In this document: positions 56,768 through 64,000 of the stretch, in pieces
How the letters are laid out: each line of letters begins with the position of its first letter
Position numbering within the stretch: the stretch's first letter is position 1
Assembly (NCBI RefSeq): GCF_003987495.1
Contig: NZ_NGJU01000004.1
Coordinates: 62,001-126,000 of the forward strand
DNA length: 64,000 bases
Origin: Vagococcus salmoninarum
GTDB lineage: Bacteria > Bacillota > Bacilli > Lactobacillales > Vagococcaceae
Direction: 5' to 3'
Made by a program: the position numbers and the translations under genes
The notes under the pieces: generated by a model
Databases searched by the model: none
Seen by the model: the letters and a program-made list of their open reading frames with translations, nothing else
What the model was told of the DNA's origin: nothing

Positions 56768-58849
56768 TTATTGGTCTTTCATCGCGGCCTTTAAAGCTAA
56801 AGCTAGTGGACTTTCTTCAGGTTCACTTTCTTGGCTGTATTGTTTCAGTAACCGTTTCTCTTCGTGCTTCGTCATTTTTTTCTTCCGTTCTTGCCCTGTT
56901 GGAATTTTTTCGGTAATGACACAGAATTTACATTTGAAAAATTCACCATTTTTACCTTCATGAATTTCCATTTTTTTATGACATTGCGGACAACGCTTAT
57001 TAGAAACTTTCGGGTCCTTACGACGGCGGTACTTACAATCTTCTTTCGTACAGACAAAAATCTTACCATCACGAGTATTTCGTTCTCGTAAAGGTGAGCC
57101 ACAATCTGGACACTCTTTGGCGGTAATTGAAAAGTCTGTGTACTTCTTCTCACTGGTTTTAATTTCTTTAACTAGTTGAGCAGTATCTTTTTCAATTTGC
57201 CGAATAAAGTCTTGGCTTTTCCGTTTGCCTAAAGCAATTTCTTCTAATTCCCGTTCCCACTTTTCTGTTAAGTCAGGTGAGACTAACGAAGGATTGACGA
57301 GTTTCAACAACTGTTTGCCTTTTGGACTAACGGTTAGTTTACTGCTACTTCGTTCCATTAATTCCGATTTAATTAATTTCTCGATAATTTCGGCTCGAGT
57401 AGCTGGTGTCCCTAATTTATGTTTTTCCATTAAACCAAGTAAGTTACCTTCTGATAAAGGTGCTGGTGGCGTCGTTACTTCTTTATTAATCACTAAGGTA
57501 GCAGCTAAGCTTTGACCTGCTGTAAACTCAACTTGTCGCTGACTGTCATTTTTATTAGTGCCTTTCCAACCAGCTTCTTCAATTTTAACTTGTTTAAAGA
57601 CAAACTGATGGTTGCCAACAGTTGCTTCAACGGTTTGTTGATTAGTGACATGAGGGTCACCAAACAAACTCAAGAATCGTAAGGTAATCATTTGATAAAT
57701 CTTTTGTTCGTCGTTATCCATTTTTTCGGCCCGTGGTGCTTGCTCCGTTGGAATCAAGGCATGGTGATCCGTGACTTTGCTGTCTTGGAAAACTTTTGGT
57801 ACTTTGACAACTGCTCCTTGGCGAATAATTGCTTTTGCTTCATTAGGATAGTAGCTAGTGACTGCTTGAAGACGTTCTTTCATTGTCCCCTTCATGTCAC
57901 TTGTTAAATATTTAGAATCCGTCCGGGGATAAGTCACAACTTTATGAATTTCATATAAACTTTGAACGATTGATAACGTCTTTTTCGCTGAAAAGCCATA
58001 CCGTTGGTTAGCTTCTCTTTGAATTTCCGTTAAGTCATAAGGGAGCGGTGCTCCTTCGGCTTTTTTCTTATTAGTAATTTTTGTGACTTTGACTGGTTTT
58101 GTGCCAATCTCTTTTAAGATTAACTCAGCTACTTCCCGTTCTTTCATACTTCGTGGGTTAGCTAGTTGCAAACGGCCTTTTAAGCCTTGATACGTTAAAT
58201 CAATCGTAAAGAAATTTTCTGGTCGAAATTTTTCAATCTTTTCTTCCTGGCCTCTAACTAAGGCAAGGGTCGGCGTTTGCACACGACCAGCTGATAAGCT
58301 GTCTTCATACTTAACTGTTAAAGCTCGCGTCACATTTAAGCCAACTAGCCAATCAGCTTCTGCTCTAGCTAAAGCTGAGTAATACAAATTATCGTATTTT
58401 TTACTTGGTTCTAATTTTTTAAAACCATCTTTAATCGCTTTTGTTGTTTGTGAGGAAATCCAGAGACGTTTCACTGGTTTAGTAAAACGGACGTATTCTA
58501 ATATCCAACGCGCGACAAGTTCCCCTTCACGTCCAGCATCAGTGGCGATTACGGCTTCGCTAACATCTTGCCGTTTTGCCAATTGACTGATCGCTTTTAA
58601 TTGTTGGCCTGTTTTTGGTAATGGTTTGATGCCGACTTTTTTAGGAATCATCGGTAAGCTCTCCATCTGCCATGTTGCCCACTCTTTATTGTAATCTTCC
58701 GGCATTTTTAAGCCTAATAAATGACCAAGTGCCCAAGTAATAATGACAGTTGGTCCTTCAATATAACTTTTTGATTTTTGAGTTGCTCCAAGAACTTTAG
58801 CTAGATCTCTTGCAACACTTGGTTTTTCCGTGATAATTAGTTGTTTCAT
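56768..58849 (-). CDS. topB: DNA topoisomerase III
   Basis: 693 residues, type IA. The Toprim domain begins IITEKPSVARDLAKVLG; the active-site Tyr lies in VTYPRTDSKYL. The C-terminus holds zinc-ribbon Cys pairs (CPDCGSPL, CTKEDC, CPQCHKKM). It decatenates DNA during replication. The ATG at 58849 follows AAAGGAC; it overlaps the DUF1033 gene by 53 bp. Confidence 0.95.
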   Translation of the reverse strand: MKQLIITEKPSVARDLAKVLGATQKSKSYIEGPTVIITWALGHLLGLKMPEDYNKEWATWQMESLPMIPKKVGIKPLPKTGQQLKAISQLAKRQDVSEAVIATDAGREGELVARWILEYVRFTKPVKRLWISSQTTKAIKDGFKKLEPSKKYDNLYYSALARAEADWLVGLNVTRALTVKYEDSLSAGRVQTPTLALVRGQEEKIEKFRPENFFTIDLTYQGLKGRLQLANPRSMKEREVAELILKEIGTKPVKVTKITNKKKAEGAPLPYDLTEIQREANQRYGFSAKKTLSIVQSLYEIHKVVTYPRTDSKYLTSDMKGTMKERLQAVTSYYPNEAKAIIRQGAVVKVPKVFQDSKVTDHHALIPTEQAPRAEKMDNDEQKIYQMITLRFLSLFGDPHVTNQQTVEATVGNHQFVFKQVKIEEAGWKGTNKNDSQRQVEFTAGQSLAATLVINKEVTTPPAPLSEGNLLGLMEKHKLGTPATRAEIIEKLIKSELMERSSSKLTVSPKGKQLLKLVNPSLVSPDLTEKWERELEEIALGKRKSQDFIRQIEKDTAQLVKEIKTSEKKYTDFSITAKECPDCGSPLRERNTRDGKIFVCTKEDCKYRRRKDPKVSNKRCPQCHKKMEIHEGKNGEFFKCKFCVITEKIPTGQERKKKMTKHEEKRLLKQYSQESEPEESPLALALKAAMKDQ

Positions 58850-59156
58850 CGTTGTCCTTTCCATCTTCTGATAGCTTGCGACAATGTCTCAGAAGCATCA
58901 GTCCTTTGTACTGTTGAAGGTCCTCGTCACAATCGTCGCAGTAGAGTAGCTCCCCTTCATTCCAAAAGGCTGTTAAGTAATCTGGTTTCTCTTTCATCAT
59001 ACTATATTTTGCCTGTAATTGGGCAAATTTTTCTTGATAAGCTAACTGGGCTGAAGCTAAATCTGCAAATAACGTCTCTTCAACGATATCATCTTCCCAA
59101 TCATCAAAAAACCACCATGGCTCATTTTCACTATATGTTGTAATTAATTGATACAT
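58797..59156 (-). CDS. DUF1033 family small protein
   Basis: 119 residues, highly acidic with aromatic clusters. The N-terminal MYQLITTYSENEPWWFFDDW and WNEGELLYCDDCDEDLQQY match the DUF1033 family. The C-terminal 20 residues (after DGKDNDE) are coded by the same DNA as the start of topB and are probably not conserved. Function is unknown; the overlap implies coupled translation with topB. Confidence 0.8.
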   Translation of the reverse strand: MYQLITTYSENEPWWFFDDWEDDIVEETLFADLASAQLAYQEKFAQLQAKYSMMKEKPDYLTAFWNEGELLYCDDCDEDLQQYKGLMLLRHCRKLSEDGKDNDETTNYHGKTKCCKRSS

Positions 59157-59278
59157 GATTTACCATCCTGTCTACATAATCTAATCGCTTTTCCCTAGTT
59201 TAATAGCTTTTGCTCTTTTCTGCAAATAATTGATTTGAACATTGTCGAACAGAAGACTTTTATGCCTCAAAGACAAAT

Positions 59279-59318
59279 AAAAAAGCTACTTTTTCAGTTA
59301 AAGTGAAAAAGTAGCTCA
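59279..59318 (-). terminator. Terminator of the metNIQ operon
   Basis: AGCTACTTTTTCA and TGAAAAAGTAGCT form a 13-bp stem followed by TTTTTTAT on the minus strand. Confidence 0.92.
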
Positions 59319-59324
59319 GCTTTA

Positions 59325-60161
59325 TTATTCGCTAACAGGTTTAATTTTTCCATCCCATTGTTTAGTAATCCAAGCTTGGGTTTCTTCTGAACGCAGTGCA
59401 GCTAATAATTTATCAATTGCCTCATCGTTTTGATTATCACTACGAACAGCTAAAATATTCGCATAAGGTGAGTTGTCTTTTTCAACTAAGACTCCATCTT
59501 TTTCCGGTGATAAATCAACGCCACCAGCAAAGTTGGCATTAATTGCAATTAAATCTGCTTCATCTGCTTCATAGGCTTTTGTTAGCAACTCAGGGTTAAC
59601 ATCATAAATAAATTCTAAGTTTTTAGGATTTTCTTCAATGTCATCAAAAGTCGCTGTTAATAAATCTGTGCCAGCTTTCACTTTAACTAAGCCAGCATCT
59701 TGTAAAATCGTAATAATCCGGCCCCAGTCAGAGACAGAGTTACTTGCAATGACTTTAGCACCATCTTTTAAATCTTTAATATCTTTTAGATTTTGGGAAT
59801 ACAACGCCATTAATTCAATGTGAATGGCCCCTTTGTTAACAAAATCATAGCCATTTTCTTCGACTGATAAATCGAAAAAGGGAATGTGTTGGAAGTAATT
59901 TGCATCAATAACTTTTTCGGCTAAAGATTTATTCGGTAAAATATAGTCATCGAATGTTTCGATTTCTAAATTAACGCCTTCTTCAGCTAATTGCGGTTTG
60001 ATATGTTCTAAAATTTCCGCGTGAGGTGTGGCTGATGCCCCAACTTTAATTGTTACTTCATCTTTATTACCAGCTGTCTCTTCTTTACCTTTACTGCCAC
60101 AACCAACTAAAGCTAACGCTAAAGTACTTACTGCTAAAATCCCGATTAATTTCTTTTTCAT
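59325..60161 (-). CDS. metQ: Methionine ABC transporter lipoprotein MetQ
   Basis: 278 residues. Lipobox LVGC-G (Cys21), then the NLPA fold with VGASATPHAEILEHIKPQL and VDANYFQHIPF-like sequence DANYFQHIPF. It binds D/L-methionine and delivers it to MetNI. Last gene of the operon; ribosome binding site AGGAGGAATTAAGT. Confidence 0.95.
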   Translation of the reverse strand: MKKKLIGILAVSTLALALVGCGSKGKEETAGNKDEVTIKVGASATPHAEILEHIKPQLAEEGVNLEIETFDDYILPNKSLAEKVIDANYFQHIPFFDLSVEENGYDFVNKGAIHIELMALYSQNLKDIKDLKDGAKVIASNSVSDWGRIITILQDAGLVKVKAGTDLLTATFDDIEENPKNLEFIYDVNPELLTKAYEADEADLIAINANFAGGVDLSPEKDGVLVEKDNSPYANILAVRSDNQNDEAIDKLLAALRSEETQAWITKQWDGKIKPVSE

Positions 60162-60190
60162 ACTTAATTCCTCCTATTTTTTATACTATT

Positions 60191-60877
60191 TTAACGTTTA
60201 TCTGACTTCTTCACGGCCAGATCGCCAATTCCTTGAATAATAAAAACGATAATTAAAATACAAATGGTTGCAAACAAAGTAACTGTTTGATTGCCTCGCA
60301 TAAAGCCATCCTGATAAGCTAGGCCACCTAAACCACCGGCACTAATAGCACCAGCCATTGCGGTAAAACCGATCATTGTAATCGTTGTAACAGTTGCGCC
60401 TGAAATTAAAGCTGGCAAACTTTCTGGTATTAAGACTTTCCAAATGACTTGTAAGCGGGTGGCTCCCATCGCCTCCGAGGCTTCGAGAACACCACTGTCA
60501 ACTTCCCTAAAAGCAATTTCAACTAAGCGACCATAAAAAGGGGCTGCTGAAATAACTAAAGCGGGAATTGCTGCTGTCGGTCCTAAAAAAGTACCAATCA
60601 TTAATTTAGTTATAGGTATTAATAAAATAATTAAAATGATAAAGGGCACTGAACGACAAATATTACTAATGATTGAAATAATATTATAAAATACTTTTGC
60701 CCCAGAATTTGAACTTTTACTTAAGTAGTATAACAATAGCCCTAAAATAATCCCAATTATAATGACAAAAATCATAGAAATTCCAGTCATATATAAGGTT
60801 TGTTTCGTAGCTTCTAGAAATTTTTCACCATCTAATTTTGAAAAATCAAAATACTCTTCTGCTAATGTTTTCTTCAT
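60191..60877 (-). CDS. metI: Methionine ABC transporter permease MetI
   Basis: 228 residues, five membrane segments. The EAA loop is EASEAMGATRLQVIWKVLIPE. It overlaps metN by 4 bp (ATGA). Forms the channel of the MetNIQ importer. Confidence 0.94.
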   Translation of the reverse strand: MKKTLAEEYFDFSKLDGEKFLEATKQTLYMTGISMIFVIIIGIILGLLLYYLSKSSNSGAKVFYNIISIISNICRSVPFIILIILLIPITKLMIGTFLGPTAAIPALVISAAPFYGRLVEIAFREVDSGVLEASEAMGATRLQVIWKVLIPESLPALISGATVTTITMIGFTAMAGAISAGGLGGLAYQDGFMRGNQTVTLFATICILIIVFIIQGIGDLAVKKSDKR

Positions 60878-61908
60878 TTACTTTTCCCCTCCACACCGAC
60901 GCCAGCTTTTTTGAAAAAAGTCTCAGCTTTGGCAATTTCCGCTTCAGAACCAGTTAATTCGACAATCAGCGTTCCAAATGAGCTACTTTGGGTTTGTTGA
61001 ATTTGCCCTTGGATAACGTTAATATCAACGTCACATTGGCGGATAACTTGAGAAATAATGGGGTTTCTTGCTTTACTGCCTTCAAAAGATAGTTGTAAGA
61101 TTTTACCAGCTGTAAAGGTTTCTGCTAAGAAACTTAAGGCATCTTGATTATTTTCTGCCGGTGCCGTTTCTTGTTGGACAAAACGCTTCGTAACCGCTTT
61201 TTGGGGATTACTAAAGACTGTTAAGACGTCTCCTGATTCGACAATTTTACCTTGCTCCATGACTGCAACTTTATGACAAATTTTACGAATCACATGCATC
61301 TCATGAGTGATTAAGACAATCGTCAAGCCTAGTTTGCGATTAATATCTAGCAAAAGTTCTAAGACTTCATCTGTTGTTTGAGGATCTAAAGCACTCGTTC
61401 CTTCATCACATAATAAGATTTTAGGGTCATTAGCTAAGGCTCTCGCAATTCCAACCCGCTGTTTTTGCCCACCTGACAATTGACTAGGATAAGCTTTCTC
61501 ACGCCCTTCTAAACCAACCAGTTTGATTAATTCTTGAGCTTTCTCTTCTCGTTCTGCCTTAGGAACACCGGTCATTTCTAAAGGTAGCGTAATGTTATCA
61601 ATAACCGTTCGTGACCACAATAAGTTGAAATGTTGAAAAATCATGCCAATTTCTTTCCGAAATTCCCGTAACTCTTTCGGATTCAACTTAGTAATGTCTT
61701 GATTATCAATAATTACTTCTCCCCCAGTTGGAATTTCCAAACCGTTTAATAACCGGACTAGGGTACTCTTACCTGCCCCTGAGTAACCAACGATCCCAAA
61801 GATTTCACCTTCAGCAACTGAGAAATTAACATCAGAGACAGCCGTTACTAAGCCACTTTTACCTTTAAATTCTTTTTTTACATTTTTTAAATTAATGAGA
61901 GTCATCAT
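60874..61908 (-). CDS. metN: Methionine ABC transporter ATPase MetN
   Basis: 344 residues. Walker A GYSGAGKSTLV, signature LSGGQKQR, Walker B ILLCDEGTSALDP. The C-terminal NIL/ACT-like domain (about 265-344) binds methionine and mediates feedback inhibition. Expression is controlled by a Met T-box upstream. The start is at one of two adjacent ATGs (61908/61905). Confidence 0.95.
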   Translation of the reverse strand: MMTLINLKNVKKEFKGKSGLVTAVSDVNFSVAEGEIFGIVGYSGAGKSTLVRLLNGLEIPTGGEVIIDNQDITKLNPKELREFRKEIGMIFQHFNLLWSRTVIDNITLPLEMTGVPKAEREEKAQELIKLVGLEGREKAYPSQLSGGQKQRVGIARALANDPKILLCDEGTSALDPQTTDEVLELLLDINRKLGLTIVLITHEMHVIRKICHKVAVMEQGKIVESGDVLTVFSNPQKAVTKRFVQQETAPAENNQDALSFLAETFTAGKILQLSFEGSKARNPIISQVIRQCDVDINVIQGQIQQTQSSSFGTLIVELTGSEAEIAKAETFFKKAGVGVEGKSK

Positions 61909-62040
61909 TTTCACTCTACTTTCTGTGCATTTCACTTATTTTCTACTTTAAGCTGATATCCGATAAACCCAAGCTATCGCTTCCCTTGTCTATTACTTCA
62001 TCAACTCGTTCCTCGTTGTGAGGGGATGATGAGGCAACGC

Positions 62041-62104
62041 AATGTCATGGCTGACATTCCCTTGTACTGCAAGTCATCTAATTACTACGTAATTAGTGGC
62101 TTGC
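62041..62104 (-). other. Two hairpins between the T-box terminator and metN
   Basis: AATGTCA/TGACATT (62041-62058) is a perfect 7-bp stem with a 4-nt loop. GCAAG...CTAATTAC with GTAATTAG...CTTGC (62069-62104) is a longer stem with a 3-nt loop and two mismatches. Neither is followed by a U-run. They would be transcribed only after T-box read-through. Confidence 0.6.
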
Positions 62105-62106
62105 AA

Positions 62107-62400
62107 CAAAAAAGCTTCCGTCCTTGTTTTTGCAAACAAGGACGAAAGCTTATGATTTCGTGTTACCACCTTTATTTATTACTACCTCGCGATAGTAACC
62201 TTCATCAGTACAGGACAAATTCGTCGGATACTGGTACACTTTAACGGGTGTTTACGTTATAAACTTACTGATTTAACAGCTCATCTATACTGCTCAAAGA
62301 CCATCTTCCATCTCATTTCAGTTATCCGCTTGCACCTGACCGGACTCTCTTTTAAACTTTCCTGATATGTACTCTTCTTTTCAAAGCATTTCATTTATTG
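62107..62400 (-). promoter_or_regulatory. Methionine T-box leader
   Basis: The minus strand contains the T-box AGGTGGTAACACG (62159-62171, consensus AGGGTGGNACCGCG), followed at once by a terminator hairpin (AAGCTTTCGTCCTTG...CAAGGACGGAAGCTT, then TTTTTTG, 62107-62151). Further upstream is an AGAGAG-type stem I region, and GAA-ATG-A at 62313-62319 offers an AUG specifier. Uncharged tRNA-Met would stabilise the antiterminator and allow metNIQ expression when methionine is short. Specifier choice is by eye. Confidence 0.9.
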
Positions 62401-62406
62401 TTACCC

Positions 62407-62435
62407 ATTCTATCAATTAGAATTTTAAATGTCAA
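62407..62435 (-). promoter_or_regulatory. metNIQ promoter
   Basis: TTGACA, 17-bp spacer, TAGAAT on the minus strand, directly before the T-box leader. The -35 overlaps the last codons of gcvH. Confidence 0.85.
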
Positions 62436-62764
62436 TCTAATTCGTTAAATTCTTTTTCCTCTACATCAGTTAGAACAACTAACCATGCAAAATCTTCATT
62501 TTTAGCATCTAGGGCTGAAGCATCGCTTAAGGCTTCTTGGTTAATTGATACAACTTTACCACTTAAAGGCGACACTAATTCTGTCACAGCTTTTTCAGCT
62601 TCAATTTCTGCGAAAGACTCGCCAGCTTTTAACAGATCACCAATTTTTGGTAATGAGACAAAAGTAACACTGCCAAAATCATCTTGGCCTTGATTGGTTA
62701 AGCCGATTGAATAATCTTCTTCAATTTTTCGCACCCAGATTTGTTTATTAATTACTTTTTTCAT
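62432..62764 (-). CDS. gcvH: Glycine cleavage system H protein
   Basis: 110 residues. The lipoyl Lys is Lys58 in EIEAEKAVTELVSPLSG. In Gram-positive bacteria lacking the full cleavage system, GcvH still serves as the obligatory carrier from which LipL moves octanoyl/lipoyl groups to E2 proteins. No gcvP or gcvT is in the window. It follows the YusI-like gene by 22 bp. Confidence 0.92.
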   Translation of the reverse strand: MKKVINKQIWVRKIEEDYSIGLTNQGQDDFGSVTFVSLPKIGDLLKAGESFAEIEAEKAVTELVSPLSGKVVSINQEALSDASALDAKNEDFAWLVVLTDVEEKEFNELD

Positions 62765-62786
62765 TGCACTACTCCCATTTGGATGT

Positions 62787-63143
62787 TTATTTTAATAACT
62801 CTTCGTATTGACTTTCTTTAAAGCCTAATAAGACAGGCTGACCATTTTTTTCCATAATTGGACGTTTGATTAGCATACCATCGAGACATAAACGACCAGC
62901 AGCTTCTTCGATTGAAAATTCATTGACAACATTTTTTAGTTCTTGTTCACGGTAACGAATCCCACTCGTATTAAAGAAACGGCGAATCGGTAAGTCACTT
63001 TCTGCCATCCAAGCTGCTAATTGCTCTTTAGTTGGTGGCGTTTCTATCATATCGATTGTATTATAAGTCACATTGTTTTCATCAAGCCAAATTTTAGCCT
63101 TCTTACACGTTGAACATTTCGGATACCAATAAAAATTTACCAT
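62787..63143 (-). CDS. Spx/ArsC-family thioredoxin-fold protein (YusI-like)
   Basis: 118 residues with an N-terminal redox CSTC (Cys10, Cys13), IRRFFNTSGIRYRE and GMLIKRPI segments of the ArsC/YffB/Spx family. It differs from Spx in its neighbourhood and RNA polymerase contact region and is nearer YusI. It may be an arsenate reductase-like or disulfide-active enzyme. As in Bacillus, it is next to gcvH. Confidence 0.9.
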   Translation of the reverse strand: MVNFYWYPKCSTCKKAKIWLDENNVTYNTIDMIETPPTKEQLAAWMAESDLPIRRFFNTSGIRYREQELKNVVNEFSIEEAAGRLCLDGMLIKRPIMEKNGQPVLLGFKESQYEELLK

Positions 63144-63269
63144 CTGATCCCTCTTTCCATTAATTATCTATTCTTAGTATAACATAAATTCGACTTAATT
63201 CTAAGGTTGTCTTGTGATATTAGTAATTATTATCTGACTTTCTTTATCACGACAACTCTTAATTTATCA

Positions 63270-63304
63270 AAGAAAAACAGACAACTTTTGGCTAGTTGTC
63301 TGTT
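63270..63304 (-). terminator. rodA terminator
   Basis: ACAGACAAC and GTTGTCTGT form a 9-bp perfect stem, followed by TTTTTC on the minus strand. It overlaps the final codons and stop of rodA. Confidence 0.85.
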
Positions 63305-64000
63305 TTAAAATCTAAGTAATCGTCTTTTTGAAAACGCATTGACATAATAATTCCGACACCAATCAAGTTACCAATTAAAGATGACCCACCTTGGCTAATA
63401 AAAGGCAGTGGAATCCCTGTTAATGGCAGTAGACCAATATTTGCCCCAATATTTTCAAAGACATGGAATAAAATCATCATAATAATCCCCGTTGCGATGT
63501 AAGCATAAAACTCGTTGTTCGTGTCAAAACACACACGAATCATGCGGTAGATTAAAATAAAATACATGATGATAATTAAACAACCACCAATGAAACCAAA
63601 GTTCTCACCAATAACTGTGAAAATCATATCTGACTCTCGGACTGGTACATAAACTTCTGAAACATTGAAGCCTTTACCAAACATCCCACCTGAACCAATG
63701 GCTATTAACGACTGAGCTTGTTGGTAAGAGTGACCAGAGGCATCGTGGAAAGGATCTAACCAAGATTCTACCCGTAGTAGCTGGTACTGCTTAACCCCTG
63801 CTGTTCGTAAAAATTCCCGACCACTGTCAGTTGTTACTAAGAAAATCGTAATCCCTGCCCCAATCGCAAATACCGTAATCACTGGCAAGATGATTTTCCA
63901 AGAAATTCCTGACATTAAAAAGATACCACCTAAAATCGCTACATAGACTAATGAGGTTCCTAAATCTTCTTGAAAAGTTAATAAGAAAATAACTGGTGCT
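63292..64000 (-). CDS. rodA: Rod-shape/SEDS glycosyltransferase RodA (5' part outside window)
   Basis: The C-terminal 235 residues, open at the window edge. SEDS motifs: QSLIAIGSGGMFGKGF, FTVIGENFGFIGG and the PFISQGGSSLIGNLIGVG near the end. It polymerises glycan strands during cylindrical growth with a class B PBP. FtsW is the paralogue to exclude; the MFGKGFNVSE and VRESDMIFTVIGE wording favours RodA. It has the last helix and a TAG stop. Confidence 0.88.
   Translation of the reverse strand, partial: APVIFLLTFQEDLGTSLVYVAILGGIFLMSGISWKIILPVITVFAIGAGITIFLVTTDSGREFLRTAGVKQYQLLRVESWLDPFHDASGHSYQQAQSLIAIGSGGMFGKGFNVSEVYVPVRESDMIFTVIGENFGFIGGCLIIIMYFILIYRMIRVCFDTNNEFYAYIATGIIMMILFHVFENIGANIGLLPLTGIPLPFISQGGSSLIGNLIGVGIIMSMRFQKDDYLDFKTDN

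Noticed and set aside
56872-57153. Second minus-strand frame of 93 codons inside the topB zinc-ribbon region
   Set aside because: It is topB read in another frame; the Cys-rich appearance comes from the zinc-ribbon codons.
29664-61967. A shared 14-mer, TGATATCCGATAAA, at 29664-29677 (before rpsT) and at 61954-61967 (before metN)
   Set aside because: In 64 kb, several repeated 14-mers are expected by chance, and orientation relative to the genes differs.

Overview
The window is 64 kb of a low-G+C Firmicutes chromosome. Gene content and style point to Lactobacillales, most like the Enterococcaceae (Vagococcus/Enterococcus): a delta subunit of RNA polymerase (rpoE), a comEA-comEB-comEC competence operon, BglG/LicT-type antitermination, a methionine T-box, an EF1143/YwfO-like HD dNTPase, GcvH with a LipL-like octanoyl/lipoyl transferase, and strong AGGAGG ribosome binding sites. 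This placement comes from gene content only. I see no rRNA, tRNA, CRISPR array, insertion sequence or prophage.

Layout. 1-1.9 kb: the N-terminal part of a very long secreted protein made almost wholly of Tyr/Leu heptads, running off the left edge. 2.3-8 kb: an amino acid permease, then pyruvate phosphate dikinase (ppdK), a CcpN-like repressor and the dikinase regulatory kinase/phosphatase, with a shared palindrome before ppdK and before the repressor gene. 8.2-10.8 kb: two related histidine phosphatases (one cytosolic, one lipoprotein) and a HAD phosphatase. 10.8-15.3 kb: a beta-glucoside licT-bglP-bglA locus with two RAT/terminator switches. 15.5-17.1 kb: a WYL regulator divergent from a DJ-1/PfpI gene over a palindromic operator. 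17.3-22.9 kb: an AraC-controlled set of five genes (two Gfo/Idh/MocA dehydrogenases, two sugar isomerase/epimerase-fold enzymes, a ThuA protein), possibly a 3-keto-sugar pathway. 23-26 kb: uppP and a P1B-4 metal-efflux ATPase behind two Fur/PerR-like boxes. 26-30 kb: an ABC exporter half, the Pit phosphate transporter with its PhoU-like partner, and rpsT. 30-35 kb: holA and the comE operon. 35-36.4 kb: an ECF-type sigma factor translationally coupled to a membrane protein of unknown family.

36.4-45 kb: a CatB-like acetyltransferase broken by an in-frame amber codon, rpoE, a DUF1934 protein, a SorC-type regulator with E1 alpha/beta dehydrogenase genes (no E2/E3 here), a LipL-like transferase, an HD dNTPase, a Cof phosphatase and a Nudix hydrolase. 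45-54 kb: gloA, a MerR regulator split by a -1 frameshift exactly at an A-AAA-AAC heptamer, a ClbS/DfsB protein, a Nudix-winged-helix (NrtR-like) protein, rlmN, a Na+/H+ antiporter, a YcaQ-like protein, and an AT-rich MFS transporter whose last membrane helix is out of frame behind a G8 tract. 54-64 kb: ftsK, topB, a DUF1033 protein, metNIQ behind a Met T-box, gcvH, a YusI/ArsC-like protein and the C-terminal part of rodA.

Three genes carry lesions or switches of the same kind (nonsense codon, frameshift at an A tract, frameshift at a G tract). With the tyrosine-heptad surface protein, the sigma factor/membrane protein pair and the ThuA-type sugar cluster, these are the parts most worth following up.
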